Part shown: in pieces, positions 57,864 through 64,000 of the stretch
Layout: the number at the start of each line of letters is the position of its first letter
Position numbering within the stretch: position 1 is the first letter of the stretch
NCBI RefSeq assembly: GCF_004153545.1
Contig: NZ_SDVA01000009.1
Location: 62,001-126,000, forward strand
Reading direction: 5' to 3'
DNA length: 64,000 bases
Origin: Serinicoccus sediminis
GTDB taxonomy: Bacteria > Actinomycetota > Actinomycetes > Actinomycetales > Dermatophilaceae
Position numbers and translations under genes: made by a program
The notes under the pieces: generated by a model
Database searches by the model: none
What the model was told of the DNA's origin: nothing
The model's input: only the letters and a program-made list of their open reading frames with translations

Positions 57864-59369
57864 TCAGTCGTCGTCGGTCCAGTGACCGGCGCGGCGCTCG
57901 GCCGCGAGCTCCTCGCGGGCCGCGGTCGCGGCGTCCTTGCGGCCGTGGAAGGCCTCCCGCTTCTCGGCTCGGGTCGGCCGGGACCGGTCGTCCAGCCGCA
58001 GGTCGGTCCCGCGGCTGCCGAGCAGCTCGGCGCCGCCGGCCATCGTCGGCTCCCAGTCGAAGACGACCGCGTCGTCCTCGGGTCCGATGAGCACGGTCGA
58101 CCCGGCGACCGCTCCGGCCTTGAGCAGCTCCTCCTCGACCCCCAGCCGGGCGAGCCGGTCGGCGAGGTAGCCGACGGCCTCGTCGTTGGCGAAGTCGGTC
58201 TGCCGCACCCAGCGCGTGGGCCGCTCCCCCAGCACCCAGAAGACCTCGTCCTCGCCGCCGCCCTCGCGCCGCACGGTGAAGCCCTGGTCGTCCATCGCCT
58301 TCGGCCGGACGACGACCCGCGCAGGCTCGGTCTCGACGTGCTCGGCGCGGGCCCGGGCCACGTGCCCGGCCAGCGCGAAGGTCAGCTCGCGCAGACCCTG
58401 GTGCGCGACCGCGGAGACGACGTGCACCTCATAGCCCTGCTCCTCCAGGTCGGGCTGCACCATCTCGGCGAGCTCGCGGGCCTCGGGGACGTCCGCCTTG
58501 TTGAGCACGACGACGCGCACCCGCTCGGCCAGCGGGATGCCGCCCAGCTGGCCGTGGGGCACGTAGGCCGCGAGCTCGGCCTCGATGACCTCGAGGTCGG
58601 TGAGCGGGTCGCGTCCTGGCTCCAGGGTCGCGCAGTCGATGACGTGCACCAGCACGTGGCAGCGCTCGACGTGCCGCAGGAACTGCAGCCCCAGACCCTT
58701 GCCCTCGCTCGCCCCCGGGATGAGCCCGGGCACGTCGGCCATGGTGAAGCGCTCACCTCCGGCCGTCACCACGCCGAGGTTGGGCACCAGCGTGGTGAAG
58801 GGGTAGTCCGCGATCTTGGGCCGCGCGGCGGACAGCACGCTGACCAGGGACGACTTGCCGGCCGACGGGAAGCCGATGAGCGCCACGTCGGCGAGCGTCT
58901 TGAGCTCGAGGACGACCTCGGTCTCCTCGCCCGGCTCGCCGAGCAGGGCGAACCCGGGGGCCTTGCGACGCGGGGAGGCGAGGGCCTTGTTGCCCAGCCC
59001 GCCCCGGCCGCCGCGCGCGGCGACGAACTCGGTCCCGTCCCCCACCAGGTCTGCGAGCACCTCTCCCCCGCGGGTGGTGACGACGGTGCCCGACGGCACC
59101 GGCAGCACGAGGTCCTCACCCTGGGCGCCGTTGCGCTCGTCGCCCTCGCCCGGGCGGCCGTTGGGCGCGCTGCGGTGCGGCCCGTGGTGGTAGTCGATGA
59201 GCGTCGTCACCTGGGCGTCCACCCGGAGCACGATGTCACCCCCACGGCCGCCATTGCCGCCGTCGGGGCCGCCGAGCGGCTTGAACTTCTCCCGGTGCAC
59301 CGAGGCCACCCCGTGGCCGCCCTTCCCGGCGCGCAGATGCAGCACGACCCGGTCGACGAAGTTGGCCAT
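57864..59369 (-). CDS. obg: GTPase Obg/CgtA
   Basis: 501 residues: Gly-rich Obg domain (1-157) with [12 protein letters not shown], the GTPase domain with G-F-P-S-A-G-K-S-S near 166 and N-K-A-D near 284, and a C-terminal OCT domain plus a charged tail. Works in 50S assembly and stringent response. Directly after rpmA/rplU as in most bacteria. Confidence 0.97.
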   Translation of the reverse strand: MANFVDRVVLHLRAGKGGHGVASVHREKFKPLGGPDGGNGGRGGDIVLRVDAQVTTLIDYHHGPHRSAPNGRPGEGDERNGAQGEDLVLPVPSGTVVTTRGGEVLADLVGDGTEFVAARGGRGGLGNKALASPRRKAPGFALLGEPGEETEVVLELKTLADVALIGFPSAGKSSLVSVLSAARPKIADYPFTTLVPNLGVVTAGGERFTMADVPGLIPGASEGKGLGLQFLRHVERCHVLVHVIDCATLEPGRDPLTDLEVIEAELAAYVPHGQLGGIPLAERVRVVVLNKADVPEARELAEMVQPDLEEQGYEVHVVSAVAHQGLRELTFALAGHVARARAEHVETEPARVVVRPKAMDDQGFTVRREGGGEDEVFWVLGERPTRWVRQTDFANDEAVGYLADRLARLGVEEELLKAGAVAGSTVLIGPEDDAVVFDWEPTMAGGAELLGSRGTDLRLDDRSRPTRAEKREAFHGRKDAATAAREELAAERRAGHWTDDD

Positions 59370-59399
59370 GTGGTGATCCTCTCAGGTGGTGCAGACAGC

Positions 59400-59437
59400 G
59401 CGACGCCGGCGGGTCGTGTCGGACCCACCGGCGTCGC
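59400..59437 (-). terminator. Hairpin between rpmA and obg
   Basis: Arms 59400-59415 and 59422-59437 form a 16-position stem with one mismatch and a six-base loop. It lies 55 bases after the rpmA stop and should attenuate or end the rplU-rpmA transcript before obg. Confidence 0.78.
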
Positions 59438-59491
59438 CGATGCCGTGCGCCGGGTGGTCCCGGCGTCTCATCAGGTATGTGGTGCCGCGCC

Positions 59492-59761
59492 TCAGGCGTC
59501 GACGGTCGCGCTCTGGCCGACGATGTTGACGGTCTTGCGGCCGCGCTTGGCGCCGAACTCGACGACGCCCGGGACGAGCGCGAACAGCGTGTCGTCACCG
59601 CCGCGGCCGACACCCTCGCCGGGGTGGAAGTGGGTCCCGCGCTGGCGGACGATGATCTCGCCGGCGCCGACGACCTGGCCGCCGAAGCGCTTCACGCCGA
59701 GGCGCTGCGCGTTCGAGTCACGACCGTTGCGGGTCGAGGACGCACCCTTCTTGTGTGCCAT
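59492..59761 (-). CDS. rpmA: 50S ribosomal protein L27
   Basis: 89 residues starting [16 protein letters not shown], the mature-type N-terminus that reaches the peptidyl-transferase centre, and no cleavable extension. G-T-H-F-H-P-G is the conserved middle. In the rplU-rpmA pair. Confidence 0.98.
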   Translation of the reverse strand: MAHKKGASSTRNGRDSNAQRLGVKRFGGQVVGAGEIIVRQRGTHFHPGEGVGRGGDDTLFALVPGVVEFGAKRGRKTVNIVGQSATVDA

Positions 59762-59791
59762 CTGCTGACTCCTCCTTGGCTCGGGTGACGC

Positions 59792-60106
59792 TCAGGCGTC
59801 GATCGCGGTGATCTTGACCTGGGTGAGCGGCTGACGGTGACCCTGCCGCTTCTTGTACCCGGTCTTGTTCTTGTACTTCTGGATGACGATCTTGGGGCCC
59901 TTGACGGCACCCACGACCTCGGCGGTGACCGTGGCCTTGCCGAGGGCGTCGGCGTCGGTGGTCACGGCGTCACCGTCCACCAGGAGCACGGGCGCGAGCT
60001 CGACGGTGTCGCCGGCCGCAGCGTTGCCGCCGACCTTGTCGATGGTCAGCACGTCGCCGACGGAGACCTTCTCCTGGCGGCCGCCAGCACGGACGATCGC
60101 GTACAC
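59792..60106 (-). CDS. rplU: 50S ribosomal protein L21
   Basis: 104 residues: [14 protein letters not shown] start, and near the C-terminus [10 protein letters not shown]. The GTG start at 60106 gives the exact family N-terminus; longer readings add unrelated sequence. Thirty bases separate it from rpmA. Confidence 0.98.
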   Translation of the reverse strand: MYAIVRAGGRQEKVSVGDVLTIDKVGGNAAAGDTVELAPVLLVDGDAVTTDADALGKATVTAEVVGAVKGPKIVIQKYKNKTGYKKRQGHRQPLTQVKITAIDA

Positions 60107-60270
60107 GTTGAACTCGCTTTCTGCTTCTCTCGCGGTGGGCTCGGACAAGCCCTGGTCGACGTCTGGACCCGGTCGAGCCGACATACCAGGATGTCGTCTG
60201 CGAGACCGGCCCCGGACGTCCGGGCGAACCGACGCACCAGACTACCGTGCGCGGCGCCCCGGCTCCAAAC

Positions 60271-63096
60271 TCAGGACGGCGTCCCGGCGGACTCGTCCGG
60301 TGCCTGCTCCTGCGGGGTGGTCCCGGTGTCCTCGGCGGCGTCGTCGTCGACGGTCGTCGCCCCTGTCGCAGCCTCCCCCACGGGCGGTCCTGCCGGGGCG
60401 ACGACCCGGCCCCGTCGCCGTCGCCGGGGGGCGGGGGCGGGTTCGTCCACGACCGGCGCCACCGGGGCCCGGTTTTCCGCGGTGGCCGGCGCCGCCGGAG
60501 CATCCGGCTCCTGCTGCGGCACGGCGGGAGTCTCGGGCTCCGGCGCCGCGGGTGCAGGGTCCGGGACGGGCTGAGCGGCCGGCGTCTGCGCGGCACCGGG
60601 GCCCCGGTCGGCCACCTGGTGGGCGGCCGCCCCGGCCGCGGCGTCGGCGGCCTCCGAGCTCGCCCCTGCGCTCAGCGCCGCGGCGTGGGCAGCGGCGGCG
60701 ATCTGCGCCGGGGTCGGGCCGGAGGGGTTGGGGGTCGGCAGGACGTTCTTGGGCTCGGCGGACCCGCCGTTGCCGCCGTTGCCGCCCCGGCCCTTGCCAC
60801 GCCGCTTCCCGCCGCCGTTGCCCGCGTTGCCGCCGTTGCCCTCGTCGCCGCTGCCGCGCACGACCGGCTCGGTCTGCACGACGACGCCACGGCCCGAGCA
60901 GTGGGTGCAGCTCTCCGAGAACACCTCGATGAGCCCCGAGCCGACACGCTTGCGGGTCATCTGGACCAGCCCGAGCGAGGTGACCTCCGCGACCTGGTGC
61001 TTCGTGCGGTCGCGGCCGAGGCACTCGAGCAGCCGGCGCACCACGAGGTCACGGTTGCTCTCCAGGACCATGTCGATGAAGTCGACGACGATGATGCCGC
61101 CGATGTCGCGCAGCCGCAGCTGCCGGACGATCTCCTCGGCAGCCTCGATGTTGTTCTTGGTGACCGTCTCCTCCAGGTTGCCGCCGGAGCCGGTGAACTT
61201 CCCGGTGTTGACGTCGACGACCGTCATCGCCTCGGTGCGGTCGATGACGAGGGACCCGCCCGAGGGCAGCCACACCTTGCGGTCCATGGCCTTGGCGATG
61301 GCCTCGTGCACGCGGTAGGTGGTGAAGACGTCGGTGGTGCCGGTGTCCTTCTCGACCCGGTCGGCGAGGTCGGGGGCCACCTCGTCGATGTAGCGCTTGA
61401 CCTCGGTCCACGCCTTGTCACCGGAGACCACCAGCTTGGCGAAGTCCTCGTTGAAGACGTCCCGGATGACCCGCACGGTCATGTCCGCCTCACCGTGCAG
61501 CAGGGAGGGGGCGTTGGCCGTCGTCGACTTCTTCTCGATCCGCTCCCACATCGCGGTGAGCCGCTCGACGTCCGCGCGCAGCTCCGCCTCGGAGGCACCC
61601 TCGGCGGCGGTCCGCACGATGACGCCCGCGTCGCCGGGGACGACCTCCTTGAGGATCTTCTTGAGCCGGTTGCGCTCGGTGTCCGGCAGCTTGCGCGAGA
61701 TACCCGTCATCGAGTTCCCGGGCACGTAGACCAGGTAGCGGCCGGGCAGGGAGACCTGCGAGGTCAGCCGTGCCCCCTTGTGGCCGATCGGGTCCTTGGT
61801 GACCTGGACGAGGACCGACTCGCCGGACTTCAGGGCGTTCTCGATGCGCTTGGGCTGGTTGCCCTCGAGACCGGCGGCGTCCCAGTTGACCTCGCCGGCG
61901 TAGAGCACCGCGTTGCGCCCCTTGCCGATGTCGACGAAGGCCGCCTCCATGCTGGGCAGCACGTTCTGGACCCGACCCAGGTAGACGTTCCCCACCATCG
62001 TGGACTGCGCCGAGCGCGAGACGTAGTGCTCGACCGGGACGCCGTCCTCGAGCACGGCGATCTGGGTGCGGTCCTCGAGGCCGCGCACGACCATGACCCG
62101 CTCCACGCTCTCGCGGCGGGCGAGGAACTCGGCCTCGGTGATGACGGTGCGTCGCCGACCGGCCTCCCTGCCCTCGCGCCGGCGCTGCCTCTTGGCCTCC
62201 AGGCGGGTCGACCCCTTGACCGAGGTCACCTCGTCCTTCGCGGACCGCTCGCTGCCGCTGCGCGAGCGGCGGCGCCGACGCTTCGTGCCCCCCGACCCGT
62301 CGTCCTCCGACTCCTGGGCGTCGCGCTGCTGGTCGCCGGGCTCGGCCCTGGCGTCCCCGCCCTTCTGGTCCGACTGGCCGGAGCCGGAGTCCTTGCCGCC
62401 GCCCCCGCCGCGGCGTCGACGCGAGGACCCGGACGGCTTGTCCCCGTTCGACGGCTTCCGGTCCTCCTCGTCCGCATCACCCTTGCCCTCGGGCTCCTGG
62501 TCCGGGCCGCCGTCCTCGCCGGCGCGCGAACGTCGGCCCTTGCCGCCGCGGCGCCGACGGCGCCGCCCGCGACCCCCGTTGTCCCCGTCGTCGTCGGCGT
62601 CCCCGCGGCGGTCGTCGTCGGCACCGGCGCCATCCGGGGTGGTGTCGCCGCGGTCGGTGTCGTCGTGGTCGGTGTCCTCGCGCTCCGTGGCGGGCCCGGC
62701 CTCGGGTGCCGGGGCGGGTGCGGTCGACGCCGAGGTCGCCCGGCGGGACCGACGCCTGGGCAGGTCGGTGAGGTCGGGAGCCTGGAACACCAGGCCGAAC
62801 GAGGGCTGCGCGGCGGGGGCCTGCTCCTCCTCCTCCTCGGCCGCCTCCTCCTCGGTGGCCTCGTCAGCGTCCTGCTGCGGGGCCTCCTCCTCGGCGGCCT
62901 GCTGCGGAGCCTCCTCCTCGGCGGCCTGCTGCGGAGCCTCTTCCTGAGGGACGTCAGCCGGGGGGGTGTCCTGCTCGGCCGCCTCCTGCGGCGTCGCGTC
63001 CTGCTGCTGGGCCCCGCCGGCGTCGACGGTCTCGTCGGACGGTCCGGGTGAGTGCTCTTCGTCGGTCGGTGCTGCGGAGGTGCGCTCGTCAGACAC
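60271..63096 (-). CDS. rne: Ribonuclease E/G
   Basis: 941 residues. The catalytic core lies centrally: S1-like domain with V-Y-L-G-R-V-Q-N-V-L-P near 370, RNase-H-like and DNase-I-like parts with V-V-D-V-N-T-G-K near 620 and the Zn-link C-T-H-C near 725. Long disordered arms flank it: an acidic, Gln/Glu-repeat N-terminus (about 1-330, with tandem E-E-A-P-Q-Q-A-A-E units and Arg-rich patches) and a Pro/Ala-rich C-terminus. This core-in-the-middle layout is usual in actinobacteria. GTG at 63096 has GGAAGGA six bases upstream. Confidence 0.96.
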   Translation of the reverse strand: MSDERTSAAPTDEEHSPGPSDETVDAGGAQQQDATPQEAAEQDTPPADVPQEEAPQQAAEEEAPQQAAEEEAPQQDADEATEEEAAEEEEEQAPAAQPSFGLVFQAPDLTDLPRRRSRRATSASTAPAPAPEAGPATEREDTDHDDTDRGDTTPDGAGADDDRRGDADDDGDNGGRGRRRRRRGGKGRRSRAGEDGGPDQEPEGKGDADEEDRKPSNGDKPSGSSRRRRGGGGGKDSGSGQSDQKGGDARAEPGDQQRDAQESEDDGSGGTKRRRRRSRSGSERSAKDEVTSVKGSTRLEAKRQRRREGREAGRRRTVITEAEFLARRESVERVMVVRGLEDRTQIAVLEDGVPVEHYVSRSAQSTMVGNVYLGRVQNVLPSMEAAFVDIGKGRNAVLYAGEVNWDAAGLEGNQPKRIENALKSGESVLVQVTKDPIGHKGARLTSQVSLPGRYLVYVPGNSMTGISRKLPDTERNRLKKILKEVVPGDAGVIVRTAAEGASEAELRADVERLTAMWERIEKKSTTANAPSLLHGEADMTVRVIRDVFNEDFAKLVVSGDKAWTEVKRYIDEVAPDLADRVEKDTGTTDVFTTYRVHEAIAKAMDRKVWLPSGGSLVIDRTEAMTVVDVNTGKFTGSGGNLEETVTKNNIEAAEEIVRQLRLRDIGGIIVVDFIDMVLESNRDLVVRRLLECLGRDRTKHQVAEVTSLGLVQMTRKRVGSGLIEVFSESCTHCSGRGVVVQTEPVVRGSGDEGNGGNAGNGGGKRRGKGRGGNGGNGGSAEPKNVLPTPNPSGPTPAQIAAAAHAAALSAGASSEAADAAAGAAAHQVADRGPGAAQTPAAQPVPDPAPAAPEPETPAVPQQEPDAPAAPATAENRAPVAPVVDEPAPAPRRRRRGRVVAPAGPPVGEAATGATTVDDDAAEDTGTTPQEQAPDESAGTPS

Positions 63097-63510
63097 GTGG
63101 TGTCCTTCCAGGCCGCGCGGCTCAGGCCCACACCGGGCCTCGGTGGCCCACCTCCCGCGCGGCGCGGGTGCGATGTCGTCGCGACCGGCCGGCCACGACG
63201 GAAGTCGTCCTGTCGTCACCGGCTGCGGCTCGCGCGCTCGCGCGGCACCGGTTCCGGCGCGGCACGGGCTCGCGACGCGGTGTGACCACCGCCGTCGTCT
63301 CCTGCGGGGGCCCAATCTCGGGGGCCGCACCGCAAGGGCTCGTGCCGGGCCGCACGACGCTGTGGGACGCCGTCCGACCGAGTGGCAGTATCGCACATCC
63401 CGGGTCGACGACGGCACCGATCACGCGGTGCGCCGTACCTCGTGCCCGGCCGCCGGCGACCACGGCCCCGTGGCCGGGACGGGCCGTGGTTGACGGTACG
63501 GTAGGGCCCC
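63097..63510. other. Intergenic region between divergent rne and serC
   Basis: About 410 bases with no convincing reading frame. It must hold the rne leader, whose actinobacterial counterparts are long. GATACT on the minus strand near 63385-63390 is a possible rne -10. Toward serC there is an inverted repeat CCACGGCCC/GGGCCGTGG (63460-63468 and 63481-63489), then the serC -10 TACGGT (63497-63502). Nothing else stands out. Confidence 0.55.
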
Positions 63511-64000
63511 GTGCGAGTCTTCAACTTCTCAGCCGGTCCAGCCACCATGCCGCTCGAGGTCCTCGAGCGCGCCCAGTCCGAGCTCACCGACTGGCGCGGG
63601 TCCGGGATGTCCGTCATGGAGATGTCCCACCGCAGCCCTGAGTTCGTGTCCATCGCCGCCGAGGCCGAGCGGCGCCTGCGCGCGCTGCTCGAGGTGCCTG
63701 ACGACTACGCGGTGCTGTTCCTGCAGGGCGGCGCCACCGGGCAGTTCTCCGCCGTCCCGCTCAACCTCGCCGCCCCCGGCGCGCCCGCGGCATACCTCAA
63801 CACCGGGTCGTGGTCGAAGAAGGCGATCGCCGAGGGTCGCAAGTACGTCGACGTGCAGGTCCTCGCCGACGAGAAGCAGTCGAACTACGCCACGGTCCCG
63901 GCGGAGGGCTCCTTCGAGGTCCCCCAGGACGCGAGCTACCTGCACTACACGCTGAACGAGACGATCGGCGGGGTGGAGTTCCCCTACGTCCCCGACGCCG
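63511..64000 (+). CDS. serC: Phosphoserine aminotransferase (5' part)
   Basis: 163 codons before the window ends. Begins M-R-V-F-N-F-S-A-G-P-A-T-M-P, the SerC start, with G-G-A-T-G-Q-F near 72 and N-E-T-I-G-G near 150. Converts 3-phosphohydroxypyruvate to phosphoserine. GTG at 63511 lies eight bases after TACGGT with no Shine-Dalgarno sequence, pointing to a leaderless transcript. Confidence 0.93.
   Translation, partial: MRVFNFSAGPATMPLEVLERAQSELTDWRGSGMSVMEMSHRSPEFVSIAAEAERRLRALLEVPDDYAVLFLQGGATGQFSAVPLNLAAPGAPAAYLNTGSWSKKAIAEGRKYVDVQVLADEKQSNYATVPAEGSFEVPQDASYLHYTLNETIGGVEFPYVPDA

Overview
The window is about 72 % GC (my estimate), very densely coded, and uses GTG starts and 4-nt GTGA/ATGA stop-start overlaps throughout. 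Gene content and order (dnaG; uppS-recO-era-corC-ybeY-phoH-rsmE-dnaJ-hrcA-hemW-lepA; rsfS-nadD-proA-proB-obg-rpmA-rplU-rne) point to the chromosome of an actinobacterium. The best guess is Micrococcales near Intrasporangiaceae/Ornithinimicrobiaceae, but that placement is inference. I see no insertion sequence, prophage, CRISPR array or replication origin. It is an ordinary housekeeping stretch carrying small accessory insertions and two decayed genes.

Layout. 1-13 kb: dnaG with a downstream partial gene, a DHA2-type exporter, a stand-alone LigD polymerase, a GlgC-like nucleotidyltransferase, a kinase-like phosphotransferase, a coupled DUF2277 / HELTH-motif protein / dGTPase cassette, a rhodanese, a DJ-1/PfpI protein, a tRNA-dihydrouridine synthase, and a LysE exporter beside the wreck of its LysG regulator. 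13-20.4 kb: glyS, a DUF6703-type protein, the zinc operon znuA-znuC-znuB-zur with an operator-like site, uppS-recO and alkB. 20.4-25.4 kb: a PEP-dependent dihydroxyacetone kinase (dhaK-dhaL-dhaM) whose DhaM carries a complete Enzyme I. 25.4-33.8 kb: era, corC-like, ybeY, phoH-like, an inserted MFS gene, rsmE, dnaJ and hrcA with a perfect CIRCE element. 33.8-42 kb: fumC, a 33-bp tandem repeat, DUF3097, DUF4870, a highly structured intergenic element that looks like a non-coding RNA gene, hemW, ppk2, trmB, lepA. 42-45 kb: a membrane-anchored sulfite-oxidase-family molybdoenzyme plus a Met-rich fasciclin lipoprotein, with a perfect CRP/GlxR-type palindrome upstream. 45-52 kb: a glyoxylate/glycolate operon (aceB, glcD, glcE, glcF, iclR) with a candidate IclR operator, ending in a wrecked PemK/MazF toxin gene. 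52-64 kb: an MFS gene, tRNA-Ala, then the rsfS-to-rne block and the start of serC.

Three patterns run across the genes. (1) The octamer GGCATACC/GGTATGCC recurs at least 28 times and forces rare codons (TAT, GCA, ATA). (2) At least 14 genes have a TANNNT hexamer 6-8 nt before the start codon and no Shine-Dalgarno sequence, as expected for leaderless transcripts. (3) Regulators sit with their targets and their apparent sites: zur with a site at znuA, hrcA with CIRCE, iclR with a palindrome at aceB.

The items most worth following up are the candidate structured RNA at about 36923-37143, the dispersed octamer, and the molybdoenzyme/Met-rich lipoprotein pair. No database search was possible; all family names come from recognising motifs by eye.
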